Source of the DNA: Glutamicibacter sp. JC586 | Lineage (GTDB): Bacteria; Actinomycetota; Actinomycetes; Actinomycetales; Micrococcaceae | Length of the DNA stretch: 64,000 nucleotides | Reading direction: 5' to 3' | Assembly (NCBI RefSeq): GCF_009805585.1 | Contig: NZ_VHIN01000022.1 | Span: 1-64,000 of the forward strand | Shown: piece after piece, positions 25,637 to 34,294 of the stretch | How positions within the stretch are numbered: position 1 is the first letter of the stretch | Layout: each line of letters begins with the position of its first letter | Notes under the pieces: model-generated | What the model saw: the letters and a program-made list of their open reading frames with translations, nothing else | The model's database searches: none | Told to the model about the DNA's origin: nothing | Position numbers and translations under genes: made by a program

Positions 25637-25802
25637 CCACCGCCGAGTGTTGCCCTGCGTCAGAAGTAGGTAAATGGTTTTTGAGGGCAACAGCGGGGGA
25701 CCCAATATTTTGGCGTGCAAACGCCTTGGGGTGAAGCTCTGTAATTTACAGGCCGACACAATTCTCCATCGTCGAACCCGACAGCTAACTTCGTAGGCGT
25801 AA
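25637..25802 (+). promoter_or_regulatory. c-di-AMP (ydaO-yuaA) riboswitch before the M23 gene
   Basis: The three conserved blocks of the ydaO-type aptamer occur in order: GCGGGGGACCCAA (25693-25705), TTGGGGTGAAG (25726-25736) and CGAACCCGACAGCTAACTTC (25773-25792), followed by GTAGGCGT. The TTG start of the peptidase gene follows 17 bases after the aptamer. In actinobacteria this class is found ahead of cell-wall hydrolases such as rpfA, where binding of c-di-AMP turns the gene off. Outer ends are approximate. Confidence 0.9.
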
Positions 25803-25818
25803 CAGTGAGAGGAATGTT

Positions 25819-26865
25819 TTGGTCGAAACCAAGACTGCGGGACGACGTCGCGCTGCGGATACCGAGATTGATGTGATTACTGAGATCACCGCCTCCGTTA
25901 CCCAGCGGGCCAACGGACGCCGCGCATCACGCGCCGCTTCTGCTGCTCCCGCAATTACCCCGGTCAAGCCGGTAAATGCAGACTTTGTGGGTCGTCGCTT
26001 CGACTCCATTCAGCGCTACGGTGTAGCGCCAGCTCAAAAAGACCTTGCAGCCAAGGATGCTCAGAGCAACGTTGTTTCGCTGCCGCAACGCACAGAATCC
26101 CAGACTGCCCCAGCGGCGTCGGTTGATACTGATAGCAATGTCGAGTTCATCGCCACGGTCAAGCACAAGGATCGTAAGTCAAGCCGCGCCGGCTTCAGCC
26201 ACAAGATCGCTGCCGTTGCTGCGGTATCAGGTTTGGCGTTGGCCGTCGTTGCTCCACAACTCTCTGGTAGCACCGGTGAAGAAGACAAGGCAGTCGCTGC
26301 CGAACAGCGCACAGCTACTTCCGCCGTTATCGACGTCAAAGCACCAGCGAGCGACACGGAAATTTCTGTGGAGCGCGCAGCGCTTTCCTCGAAGGTGAAT
26401 AAGAAGGTCGCCAGCGAAGATAAGTTCTCTGAGATCATGACTGCCTCGGGCGGCGACGTCGCAACGATCAAGGAAACCGCCGGTTTGCTTGACGCTCCGG
26501 TAGACAGCCAGCGTATTACATCGAGCTTCGGGCACCGCAAGAATCCCACTGGTGCAGGTTTCATGATTCACAGTGGCACCGATTACGGCGTTGCTAGTGG
26601 AACCAAAGTCTACGCAGCCGCCGATGGTGTTGTTGAAGTTGCTGGCTGGGCCGGGCACTCCGGTAACCGCGTTACGTTAGATCACGGCAACGGACTAGAG
26701 ACCGGCTACAGCCACAACAGCCAGGTATTGGTCAAGGTTGGCGACAAGGTAAAGCGTGGAGATCTCATCGCTTTGTCGGGAACTACCGGCAACTCAACCG
26801 GACCGCACGTGCACTTCGAAGTGATCGTTGACGGCCAGTTCAAAGACCCTGCAGGTTGGTTATAA
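25819..26865 (+). CDS. M23 family metallopeptidase (cell-wall hydrolase)
   Basis: Zinc peptidase that probably cuts peptidoglycan cross-bridges or stem peptides outside the cell. Residues 1-125 are a long basic, disordered cytoplasmic region; a hydrophobic segment follows at ~128-148 (membrane anchor or signal), then a linker. The LytM/M23 domain is at ~230-348, with zinc ligands His251 and Asp255 (HSGTD) and the HxH pair His330/His332 (HVHFE). TTG start, after GAGAGGA. 348 aa. Preceded by a c-di-AMP riboswitch and followed by a second riboswitch-controlled hydrolase, so wall turnover is tied to this nucleotide. Confidence 0.9.
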   Translation: MVETKTAGRRRAADTEIDVITEITASVTQRANGRRASRAASAAPAITPVKPVNADFVGRRFDSIQRYGVAPAQKDLAAKDAQSNVVSLPQRTESQTAPAASVDTDSNVEFIATVKHKDRKSSRAGFSHKIAAVAAVSGLALAVVAPQLSGSTGEEDKAVAAEQRTATSAVIDVKAPASDTEISVERAALSSKVNKKVASEDKFSEIMTASGGDVATIKETAGLLDAPVDSQRITSSFGHRKNPTGAGFMIHSGTDYGVASGTKVYAAADGVVEVAGWAGHSGNRVTLDHGNGLETGYSHNSQVLVKVGDKVKRGDLIALSGTTGNSTGPHVHFEVIVDGQFKDPAGWL

Positions 26866-26965
26866 CGACGTTCGTCACTATTTCGTGATCAAAACGTGAC
26901 ATTTCAAAAATCATCCTATAGGCTTATACCCGTGCCATGGGGAACCCATGGGCATCTTTGCGTGA

Positions 26966-27147
26966 GAACCGAGCACTGCCAACACGCAATGAGCAAGTTT
27001 TACACAACTCGTACGGCAGTGGCGGGGGAACCATTATCGGGTCATTAGCTTTGGCTAATAACCCTAGGGGTGAAGTGGATAGAGAAGGAAACTTCGAATC
27101 CACCGAGGTAACTCCACTTCGAACCCGACAGCTTACCTCGTAGGTAT
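26966..27147 (+). promoter_or_regulatory. second c-di-AMP (ydaO-yuaA) riboswitch, before the NlpC/P60 gene
   Basis: Same aptamer class with its own diverged sequence: GGCGGGGGAACC (27021-27032), TAGGGGTGAAG (27066-27075), and CCCGACAGCTTACCTCGTAG (27124-27143). The 5' side begins with an ACCGAGCACTGCC...GGCAGT helix like that of the first copy. A GGAGAGG site and TTG start follow at once. Outer ends are approximate. Confidence 0.9.
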
Positions 27148-27164
27148 CAAGGAGAGGCATTATT

Positions 27165-28085
27165 TTGACCAAGAGTCATGCACATGGACGTCGCCGCGCC
27201 GACGTTGCACGTACCAATTCGCTACAGGCGATTTCCCAGGCCGTAGCGTCTAACGCTGGCTCGGTAGGTCGTCAGGCTGCCGTCGTAGCAGCAGCATCAG
27301 GTTTGATCGTTACCCTGGGTGTTCCAGGCCAGGCTACCGCGCCACGCGATGTATCGGCAGCTCCTGTCGACACTATCAACCCAGAGCGCGTAGCCGTCAA
27401 GTCGGTTAGCGTTGCTGCCGACAAGGATGCTTCGGTAAGCATCAAGCGTGCCAGCTTCACCGCTGACGAGAAGCCAAAGCCAAAGCCAGTTGTTATCGCA
27501 GTAGCAGATAACATCGAGCCAACCACTCGCACCAGCCAGGCTTCGACTTCGACCGCGTCGACTTCGACCGCATCGTCTTCTTCGACGTCGACCGCGTCGG
27601 CAAGCTCCGATTCAGATTCGTCTGATTCGATGGCTCCTACGACTCGTTCGAGCCGTAGCAGCGCAACGAGCACCCAGACTGCCACTCCAAAGGCAGAAGC
27701 AAAGACCGAAACCAAGACTGAGTCCTCATCGCAGGTCGCTGGTCTATCCGGAATTGCTGCTACCGCTGCTCAGTACTCAGGCGTTCCATACGTATGGGGC
27801 GGCAACACTCCAAGCGGTTGGGATTGCTCGGGCTTCGTCAAGTACGTTTACGCAAAGCACGGCATCAACATCGCCCGCGGCACCTCGGCCATCCTTGGCT
27901 CGGGCCAGTTCAAGCGCACGAGCAGCCCTAAGCCAGGCGACCTTGTGTTCCAGAACGGTGGCGGTCACGTTGGCATCTACCTCGGTGGTGGCAAGATGAT
28001 CGGTGCACAGAACCCAAGCGTTGGCACTTTGGTTCACGACGTATCGCGTAACCCGCTGTACGGCTACTACACCCTAGCTGGCTAA
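27165..28085 (+). CDS. NlpC/P60 endopeptidase (cell-wall hydrolase)
   Basis: Cysteine peptidase that cleaves peptidoglycan stem peptides. The N-terminus is basic, followed by a hydrophobic segment (~38-55) acting as a signal or anchor. Residues ~120-190 are a low-complexity Ser/Thr linker, and the NlpC/P60 domain spans ~195-306. Catalytic Cys221 lies in GWDCSGFV and His268 in GGHVGIYLGG; Asn283 may be the third polar residue. TTG start seven bases after GGAGAGG; 306 aa. Layout and control parallel the preceding M23 gene, with which it forms a riboswitch-controlled wall-hydrolase pair. Confidence 0.92.
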   Translation: MTKSHAHGRRRADVARTNSLQAISQAVASNAGSVGRQAAVVAAASGLIVTLGVPGQATAPRDVSAAPVDTINPERVAVKSVSVAADKDASVSIKRASFTADEKPKPKPVVIAVADNIEPTTRTSQASTSTASTSTASSSSTSTASASSDSDSSDSMAPTTRSSRSSATSTQTATPKAEAKTETKTESSSQVAGLSGIAATAAQYSGVPYVWGGNTPSGWDCSGFVKYVYAKHGINIARGTSAILGSGQFKRTSSPKPGDLVFQNGGGHVGIYLGGGKMIGAQNPSVGTLVHDVSRNPLYGYYTLAG

Positions 28086-28099
28086 TTCCAGTTTTTTCG

Positions 28100-28134
28100 A
28101 TGGCCATCGGACGACAATGTCGTGCGATGGCCAT
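28100..28134 (+). terminator. terminator after the NlpC/P60 gene
   Basis: Stem ATGGCCATCG/CGATGGCCAT topped by ACGAC/GTCGT with a three-base loop, followed by TGTTCGTTT. The T-tail is weak. Confidence 0.65.
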
Positions 28135-28312
28135 TGTTCGTTTAAAAAGATGAACGAAGAATATCCGTAAGGTGAAAAATGCTGGATTTCTTTCGCAAGA
28201 CTCCCAAATCACCTTGGTCTTCGCATAGGGTATCTCTAGAGACACTCCGATAAGGACGCGAGCTCCATCAATGCCAGATGGTAGCAATCGGTCCAAGAAG
28301 GAAGTACGACAC

Positions 28313-28807
28313 ATGCGAACACTGGTATTAAATGCAGGATACGAACCCTTAGCGGTCGTAACTTTTAGACGAGCCTTGGTCATGGTCATGACAGATAAAG
28401 CCACCATCGTGCTCCAAGATGATGATTCACCAGTTCGCAGTTCCCACGGGCAGTTACCCAGACCCACTGTTATCGTGCTCAAGCGCTATGTAAGACGCCC
28501 CTACCGAGACATGCAACATGTCACGCGTAGGGGCGTTTTGCGTCGAGATGCCTTTACCTGCGCCTACTGCGGTAAGTCTGCGAACACTATCGACCATGTG
28601 ATTCCACGAAGCCGGGGAGGGCAGAACACTTGGGAGAATCTGGTGGCTGCTTGCCTGCTCTGCAACAGCCGTAAGGCCGATAAGATGTTGTCTCAGCTCG
28701 GCTGGCAACTTCGGGTGACGCCTCATCGACCGCGGGTTGGGGGACACTTGGTTTCCGGGTTGCAGCATATCGATGCGGCATGGGACGAATTCCTACAGGC
28801 CAGCTAG
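28313..28807 (+). CDS. HNH endonuclease family protein
   Basis: HNH-fold nuclease-like protein that is highly conserved in actinobacteria but of unknown cellular role. The N-terminal part reads MRTLVLNAGYEPLAVVTF; the HNH domain has CAYCGK, the catalytic DHV in IDHVIPRSRGG, Asn in TWENLVAAC and the second zinc pair CLLCNSRK, so all metal and catalytic residues are present. Start at the internal ATG of MRTLVLNAG, the usual family start, after AAGAAGGAAG; 14 further open codons lie upstream. 164 aa. Convergent with the Nudix gene; not part of a restriction system here. Confidence 0.88.
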   Translation: MRTLVLNAGYEPLAVVTFRRALVMVMTDKATIVLQDDDSPVRSSHGQLPRPTVIVLKRYVRRPYRDMQHVTRRGVLRRDAFTCAYCGKSANTIDHVIPRSRGGQNTWENLVAACLLCNSRKADKMLSQLGWQLRVTPHRPRVGGHLVSGLQHIDAAWDEFLQAS

Positions 28808-28845
28808 GCGTTGGAGACTACTATCGTTCGTATCTGTACAGGTGG

Positions 28846-29256
28846 TCACTTCTGGGCGCTGCTGATTGCTTGAGGGAGCACGAAGTCACGAAGTAGTGGT
28901 GCGATGTCCTTTCGGAGCAAGGCATCTTCTGGTGCTATCCATAGCACTTCTTCGAGTTCAGCTAGGGGAGTGAGCTGCCCATCAAAGCGCGCTGAAAACA
29001 AGGATGCATGGATGGAGGTATCTTCCTCGTTGGCCGCTGGTCCGACCCACTCACCGTCAAAGGTGAGCTTTTCAGGGGTGAACAAGAGGCCGAGTTCTTC
29101 GTGAATTTCTCGAATGACGGTTTGTAACGCAGACTCGCCGATTTCTGGCTTGCCGCCTGGTTGCATGAACTTTGAGGTGCCACGCTTTCGCACTAAGAGG
29201 ATTTCTCCTCGACTGTTGATTAATCGTGCGGCTGATATCGTCAAAATTTTCTTCAC
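28846..29256 (-). CDS. Nudix hydrolase
   Basis: Pyrophosphohydrolase of a nucleoside-diphosphate-linked compound, possibly an oxidised nucleotide. The Nudix box is complete: GGKPEIGESALQTVIREIHE followed by ELGL, matching Gx5Ex7REUxEExGU. The N-terminal strand LTISAARLINSRGEILLVRK and the FMQPGG lead-in are typical. 136 aa, short single domain, ATG start. Single gene convergent with the HNH gene. Substrate cannot be told from sequence; MutT-like housekeeping is the simplest guess. Confidence 0.9.
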   Translation of the reverse strand: MKKILTISAARLINSRGEILLVRKRGTSKFMQPGGKPEIGESALQTVIREIHEELGLLFTPEKLTFDGEWVGPAANEEDTSIHASLFSARFDGQLTPLAELEEVLWIAPEDALLRKDIAPLLRDFVLPQAISSAQK

Positions 29257-29443
29257 TAAAACACAATATCGCGTGAATCCTCACATTAATAGTGGTAACG
29301 TGCTTAATTGGATCTCCAACGTTTTTAGTTGTTTCTCCCAGTGGTCAACTTACTCGCAGTATGGCAGACCAGTAGCTGGTTGACAGTGAATCTGTTGGAA
29401 CAGAAAGATCGATCCATCTACTTTACAGAACAATGGAGCAATA

Positions 29444-30673
29444 ATGCGACGGGGTACAAATCTAGGCCGCTTGGGCGACTTCAACCAGGCAGTCATTCTC
29501 GAATCAATTCGACGCGCGCCTGACGGCATCAGCCGTGTAGAACTTGCCGGTTCCACTGGTCTGTCGCCACAGACCATTTCCAATGTTGTCCGTCGTTTGC
29601 TGGATGACGGAATTGTCCGAGAAGACCGAACGATTGTATCCGGGCCAGGCAAGCCTCGCACCGTCTTGGAGCTTGAAGGCAACCGCCTGGTTTCCATTGG
29701 CATCCACCTAGACCCGAGCGTCATCACCTTCGTGGCGATGAACCTGCGTGGCGAGGTATTGCGTGAACGTCGTGTTGAACTTCCTAACTTGGAGGTCGCT
29801 AACGAGACCATCCAGCTGATGGCCACCACCGTCAAGGAACTGATTGCTGAAATTCGTGTGCCAAAGAAGCACATCGTTGGTGTAGGTATCGCTGTTCCAG
29901 GTCCGGTTAACGTGGAAGAGGGAATCGTTCTGAATCCGCCACTGCTGGACGGCTGGGCTGATGTAGAGCTCGTCAACCCACTACGTAAGCTGTTGCGCTT
30001 ACAGGTCATCATCGAAAAGGACACCATCGCTTCCGCTGTTGGTGAGTTGTGGCAGTCGAAGGAAGAGAAGAACAACGACTTCGTCTTCGTCTACTGTGGC
30101 CACGGCTTCGGCGCAGGTCTTGTGCTCAACAACGATGTTCACCACGGCGCGAGCAACAATGCTGGCGAAATCGGACACTACTCCACCGGTCACAAGTCAA
30201 TCGTCTGTGAAGAGTGTGGCGCCGATGATTGCCTCGCAGCAGGTACTTCGTACGAGTACCTCTCGGCACAGGCCAAGGAACGCGGTCTGGATCTGCCAAG
30301 CTACGAGATCGTCGGCCCAGAACAGCGTGCAGAAGGCATGAATAAGCTGTACGAATTGGCCAATAGCGGCAACAAGGTAGCCAAAGAACTGGTAACCGAG
30401 TCGATGGCTCTAGTTGCCGAAGTTGCAGGTCAGCTCGCCAACTCACTGGATGTCCGCGAAGTCATCTTCGGTGGCCCGCAGTGGGGCAAGGTCCGCGAAC
30501 TCGTTGAAAACGATGTACGCGAGTCCGTCGAACGCCGATTCGCGCTGCGTGGCGTTCACGACATTGAAACGCGCACTTCCGATCTCGGCGCCAATGTCGG
30601 AGCAGTCGGTGGCGCTTGTGTCGTCATGGATGCTTCACTATCACCAAAGGCAACGGCACTGTTGCTTCGCTAG
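29444..30673 (+). CDS. ROK-family transcriptional regulator
   Basis: NagC/XylR-type repressor: an N-terminal winged HTH (GISRVELAGSTGLSPQTISN, residues ~28-47) joined to a sugar-kinase-like ROK domain. ROK features include GVGIAVPGPVN, CGHGFGAGLVL, the NAGEIGH ligand motif, and a zinc-type cluster CEECGADDC, slightly different from the usual CxCGxxGC. Likely ligand is a sugar or amino-sugar; no sugar genes adjoin, so the target is unknown. ATG after GGAG; 409 aa. Terminator follows. Confidence 0.9.
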   Translation: MRRGTNLGRLGDFNQAVILESIRRAPDGISRVELAGSTGLSPQTISNVVRRLLDDGIVREDRTIVSGPGKPRTVLELEGNRLVSIGIHLDPSVITFVAMNLRGEVLRERRVELPNLEVANETIQLMATTVKELIAEIRVPKKHIVGVGIAVPGPVNVEEGIVLNPPLLDGWADVELVNPLRKLLRLQVIIEKDTIASAVGELWQSKEEKNNDFVFVYCGHGFGAGLVLNNDVHHGASNNAGEIGHYSTGHKSIVCEECGADDCLAAGTSYEYLSAQAKERGLDLPSYEIVGPEQRAEGMNKLYELANSGNKVAKELVTESMALVAEVAGQLANSLDVREVIFGGPQWGKVRELVENDVRESVERRFALRGVHDIETRTSDLGANVGAVGGACVVMDASLSPKATALLLR

Positions 30674-30691
30674 TCGAAAAATCTACTCAAA

Positions 30692-30730
30692 AACTGTGGG
30701 GCACATTCTTGATGAATGTGCCCCACAGTT
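30692..30730 (+). terminator. terminator of the ROK regulator gene
   Basis: A 17-bp perfect stem (AACTGTGGGGCACATTC and complement) with a TTGAT loop, 18 bases after the stop. Confidence 0.85.
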
Positions 30731-30748
30731 GTATCCCGGATATGAAAA

Positions 30749-30785
30749 GAGCTTTGTTTTCTGAACGAATCAGAAAACAAAGCTC
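30749..30785 (-). terminator. terminator of tRNA-Arg
   Basis: A 16-bp perfect stem (GAGCTTTGTTTTCTGA and complement) with a five-base loop, beginning seven bases past the 3' end of the tRNA on the minus strand and followed there by TTTTCATA. Confidence 0.82.
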
Positions 30786-30791
30786 TATATG

Positions 30792-30865
30792 TGCCCCTGA
30801 CCGGAATTGAACCGATGGCCTACCCTTTAGGAGAGGGTCGCTCTATCCAACTGAGCTACAGAGGC
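30792..30865 (-). tRNA. tRNA-Arg (anticodon CCT)
   Basis: On the minus strand: acceptor GCCTCTG/CAGGGGC (one U-G pair) with discriminator A, D-arm GCTC/GAGC, anticodon stem ACCCT/AGGGT around CTCCTAA (anticodon CCT), and a standard T-loop. The CCA end is not encoded. It reads the AGG codon. No integrase or att-like repeat is seen nearby. Confidence 0.94.
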
Positions 30866-30930
30866 GAGGGCGTGAAAACACCAACAACACTATCTTACTA
30901 GGATGCTGGGGGTAAATCTCACGCTTGTTC

Positions 30931-31593
30931 CTACTCGGTTCCCTCGCGGATAGCCAGAATCTTTTGTTTCAGTGCGCGATTGGCGCGTACCCCGCCGATA
31001 CCGACGATAAGACCAGCAGTAATTATCAATAGTGCCCATCGGATAGTGGTCAATATGGACGCCAGAGCAACCAGACCGGGGGAGAGCTCGCCAGTAAAGA
31101 GGGCATCAATCGCGAAGTTTTCCCAGATATCGATGACGGCAAAGCCCAATGGGGCCAGCCATGCTAACCAACGCCTTTGGCGGTTGGGAATCCATCGGAT
31201 GAACAGCAGCATGGAGAAAACGGCAGTAAACATCGGAAAGAGGAACCCGGCGGTCTTGTGTAGATAGTTAAGCTGGCCGATAGCGTCGGCATTCATCGCT
31301 GAGCGCAAGGCCTCGATGTCTGCAACGGTGTAGCCAAAGACTCGTTGATCTGGCATGGACAGAGAATCGCTCAAGTCTTTCATTTGCACCATGGTCAGTA
31401 CGTGGTAATAGACAAATAGAGCCAAGCAAACCACTAAACCAACCGATATCAGGAGCATCGGGTTCGACTTATTTTCTTGAGAACCGTTTCTTGCTACTCG
31501 AGCGGCTACTGGGTTCGCGCGCAGTTGTTGCTCTTGCGCGTTAAAATGACTTGCCTTGCGATATTCTTTGGTTTTCTTGACCTTCTTTGCCAT
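30931..31593 (-). CDS. four-helix membrane protein, function unknown
   Basis: I do not recognise the family. The N-terminal ~45 residues are hydrophilic and basic (MAKKVKKTKEYRKASHF). Then come helices at about residues 46-65, 115-135, 144-162 and 180-203, with an extracytoplasmic loop between the first two (MKDLSDSLSMPDQRVFGY) and a short basic tail. Start placed at the ATG of MAKKVKK (220 aa); an ATG three codons upstream is equally possible, and neither has a clear ribosome-binding site. It is divergent from pcrA and downstream of no obvious partner. Confidence 0.65.
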   Translation of the reverse strand: MAKKVKKTKEYRKASHFNAQEQQLRANPVAARVARNGSQENKSNPMLLISVGLVVCLALFVYYHVLTMVQMKDLSDSLSMPDQRVFGYTVADIEALRSAMNADAIGQLNYLHKTAGFLFPMFTAVFSMLLFIRWIPNRQRRWLAWLAPLGFAVIDIWENFAIDALFTGELSPGLVALASILTTIRWALLIITAGLIVGIGGVRANRALKQKILAIREGTE

Positions 31594-31645
31594 ACAGTCC
31601 ATTATGCCTGTGCCTTGGCCTGCACTTTTCAACGGCCACCGGAAA

Positions 31646-31668
31646 GTGTCCGTATGGACACGTAGACT
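31646..31668 (+). promoter_or_regulatory. candidate DNA-damage (PafBC-type) promoter of pcrA
   Basis: GTGTCCGTA (31646-31654), eight bases, then TAGACT (31663-31668). This follows the layout of the mycobacterial RecA-independent damage promoter, TTGTCRGTG-N8-TAnnnT, with six of nine matches in the first block and a full match to TAnnnT. The first block also forms an inverted repeat, GTGTCC-GTAT-GGACAC. A start about seven bases after the -10 would give a nearly leaderless pcrA message, fitting the absence of a ribosome-binding site. Confidence 0.4.
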
Positions 31669-31677
31669 GGCTACATC

Positions 31678-34053
31678 ATGGATTTTCTTTTTGATGATTT
31701 CGCTTCGGATTCCGCACAGCCAGTCATGCCGACTGCAGAGGAATTATTGATCGGCATGAACCCCCAACAGGAGGAGGCCGTACGCTATGCTGGCGGCCCA
31801 CTGCTCATCGTTGCCGGCGCAGGTTCAGGAAAGACCCGAGTGCTAACTCACCGTATCGCATACCTGTTGGCGACCGGTCGTGCCCGTCCACACGAGATCC
31901 TGGCTATTACCTTCACCAACAAGGCCGCCGCCGAAATGCGCGAACGTGCGGCCGAGCTCATTGGCGAAGACAAAGCGAAAAAGATGTGGATTTCCACGTT
32001 CCACTCATCGTGTGTGCGGATCTTGCGTCGCGAAGCGGCAACCATCGGGCTGAAGTCCAGCTTCTCCATCTACGACTCGACTGACTCATTGCGACTGATC
32101 ACCCTAGTTGCAAAGTCATTGGAAATAGATCCGAAGCGATTCACGCCCAAAGCGATAGCTCATAAGATCTCTTCTTTGAAAAATGAACTCATCGATGATG
32201 AGGACTATGCGGCGACGATTAATACCAACGACCCGTTCTCTCGGGCTGTTGCTGAGGTCTACCGCGGTTATACGCGGCGCATGCGTGCGGCTAACGCGCT
32301 GGACTTCGATGATTTGATCGGCCAAGTTGTATACATGTTCCGGGCGTTCCCACGTCTGGCAGATAGCTACCGTCGCCGTTTCCGACACGTGCTCATCGAT
32401 GAGTATCAGGACACCAACCACGCGCAGTACTCGTTGATTCGTGAACTTACTGGAGTTGAAGGGGAGACCACGCCGGGAGAACTAACGGTTGTTGGCGATT
32501 CCGATCAGTCGATTTATGCCTTTCGTGGCGCCGACATTCGTAACATTATTGAGTTCGAGAAAGACTACCCGAACGCAGCAACGATCAAGCTGGAACAAAA
32601 CTATCGTTCCACCCAAACGATTCTGTCAGCCGCCAACGAAGTCATTAAGCGCAACCCGGACCGCAACGACAAGCGTTTATGGACCGCCAGCGGCGACGGG
32701 GAACTCATTACCGGTTACGTCGGCGAATCCGAGTCCGATGAAGCACGCTGGATCGCTGAAGAAATCTTGCGACTCAACGATGAAAACGACGTTCGTCCTG
32801 GCGACGTTGCCATCTTCTATCGCACCAATGCACAATCACGCGCGTTGGAAGAACAACTCATGCGTGTGGACCTGAAGTACCGAGTGGTTGGTGGAACTCG
32901 GTTCTATGACCGCAAAGAGATCAAAGACGCGCTCGCCTATCTGCGCGCTTTGGTGAACCCTGACGATGACATCAATGTTCGGCGAATCCTCAACGAACCC
33001 AAACGAGGCATTGGTGATCGAGCCGAAGGCGCGGTGGCTGCTCTGGCTGAACGCGAGCGTATTTCCTTTATGGAAGCCTTGCGCCGTTCGGACGAGGCAC
33101 CCGGATTAGGAACCCGTGGAATTAAGATGACCACCGCGTTTGTTTCCTTGATGGATGACTTGCAGACCGTCGCGGAAGGCTCTGGCCCTGCCGAAGCGTT
33201 GGAAGCGGTGTTGGAACAAACTGGATATCTAGAGACGCTGCGCCTTTCCACCGACCCGCAGGATGAGTCCCGGGTAGAAAACCTCGCCGAACTGGTGGCA
33301 GTCGTTCGAGACTACGTCAATGATGAACCTGAAGGCGGTTTGGGTGGCTTCCTAGAGCGGGTGGCTCTGGTCGCCGATGCAGACCAAATTCCACAAGCCC
33401 CCAGTGATGATGAAGGCGCGGCCATGGCGGCGAAGGAAGGCATGGTCACCTTGATGACCCTGCACACTGCCAAGGGTTTGGAATTCCCGGTGGTCTTCTT
33501 GACCGGTATGGAGCACGGTGTCTTCCCGCATCAGCGCTCAATGACCGATGAAAAGGAACTAGCAGAAGAACGTCGCCTGGCATACGTTGGCCTAACCCGT
33601 GCACGTGAGCGCCTCTACCTTTCTAGAGCAGAGCAACGAAGCTTGTGGGGTCAAGCCCAGTACAACCCTGCAAGCAAGTTCTTGGAAGAAATTCCAGAAC
33701 AACTGATCGACTGGAAGCGTGAGGGTTCTACTGGCGGAGGATTCGGCTTTGGCAATTCTGCGGTGAATTTCGCCACCAGCAGATACGAACGTGGTTCTCA
33801 TTGGGGAGCCGGTTCTGCATCCTCCGCACCAGCTCGTGGCACCAGTGCCGCCCCGGTAGCCAAGCAACGAGTCGTACAAAACAAGGACATCACTATTCCC
33901 AAGGTTGGGCAATCGGTGAAGCATTCCGCGTTTGGCTTGGGAACTGTTATCGCTCTGGAAGGAGCAGGAGACAAGACAGTTGCTAAGGTTCAATTCCCAG
34001 ATTCAGAAAAGCGACTGTTGTTGCGTTATGCGCCCCTCGAAATTGTCGAATAA
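31678..34053 (+). CDS. pcrA: ATP-dependent DNA helicase PcrA/UvrD
   Basis: Superfamily 1A 3'-5' helicase for nucleotide-excision repair, replication restart and removal of RecA. Motifs in order: Q-motif MNPQQEEAV, Walker A AGAGSGKT, Ia ITFTNKAAAEM, Walker B DEYQDTNHAQY, III GDSDQSIYAFRGA, IV EQNYRSTQTIL, V TLMTLHTAKGLEFPVVF, and VI LAYVGLTRARERLYL. The C-terminal ~60 residues (GQSVKHSAFGLGTVIALEG) form the RNA-polymerase-interacting PcrA-CTD fold. 791 aa, complete. ATG with no ribosome-binding site; a possible damage-type promoter ends ten bases upstream. Confidence 0.95.
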   Translation: MDFLFDDFASDSAQPVMPTAEELLIGMNPQQEEAVRYAGGPLLIVAGAGSGKTRVLTHRIAYLLATGRARPHEILAITFTNKAAAEMRERAAELIGEDKAKKMWISTFHSSCVRILRREAATIGLKSSFSIYDSTDSLRLITLVAKSLEIDPKRFTPKAIAHKISSLKNELIDDEDYAATINTNDPFSRAVAEVYRGYTRRMRAANALDFDDLIGQVVYMFRAFPRLADSYRRRFRHVLIDEYQDTNHAQYSLIRELTGVEGETTPGELTVVGDSDQSIYAFRGADIRNIIEFEKDYPNAATIKLEQNYRSTQTILSAANEVIKRNPDRNDKRLWTASGDGELITGYVGESESDEARWIAEEILRLNDENDVRPGDVAIFYRTNAQSRALEEQLMRVDLKYRVVGGTRFYDRKEIKDALAYLRALVNPDDDINVRRILNEPKRGIGDRAEGAVAALAERERISFMEALRRSDEAPGLGTRGIKMTTAFVSLMDDLQTVAEGSGPAEALEAVLEQTGYLETLRLSTDPQDESRVENLAELVAVVRDYVNDEPEGGLGGFLERVALVADADQIPQAPSDDEGAAMAAKEGMVTLMTLHTAKGLEFPVVFLTGMEHGVFPHQRSMTDEKELAEERRLAYVGLTRARERLYLSRAEQRSLWGQAQYNPASKFLEEIPEQLIDWKREGSTGGGFGFGNSAVNFATSRYERGSHWGAGSASSAPARGTSAAPVAKQRVVQNKDITIPKVGQSVKHSAFGLGTVIALEGAGDKTVAKVQFPDSEKRLLLRYAPLEIVE

Positions 34054-34294
34054 GTAAGCGAAGAATTGTGTTGCCTTCGTCACATTCCCCGGCTTTTCGC
34101 GCAAATTCCCGAGTTTCTCTACGTGTTGTAAAAGTGGGAACTTTCAAGAAGTCGGGATAGTCTGAGAGGTGCGCACGGGCTACGGCGCCTTATGACGTCC
34201 GTTTGTTGCGGTGCGCTCTCTTAGGTATGGCATGGATTTCGGTCCGTGGCCATGCCGCGAGTCAGCATGAACTTCGAACGAAGGACACAAACCC

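Noticed and set aside
27541-27620. Repeated TCGACTTCGACCGC-like units, possible tandem repeat or CRISPR-like array
   Set aside because: They are in-frame codons of the Ser/Thr-rich linker of the NlpC/P60 protein; no spacers or regular unit length.
30740-30930. Integration site at tRNA-Arg (and at the other two tRNAs)
   Set aside because: No integrase gene and no direct repeat of the tRNA 3' end was seen near any of the three tRNA genes.
34136-34161. SigH/SigR-type promoter (GGAAC-N18-GTC) before sucC
   Set aside because: Only partial agreement with GGAAT-N18-GTT, and sucCD is not an expected disulfide-stress target.
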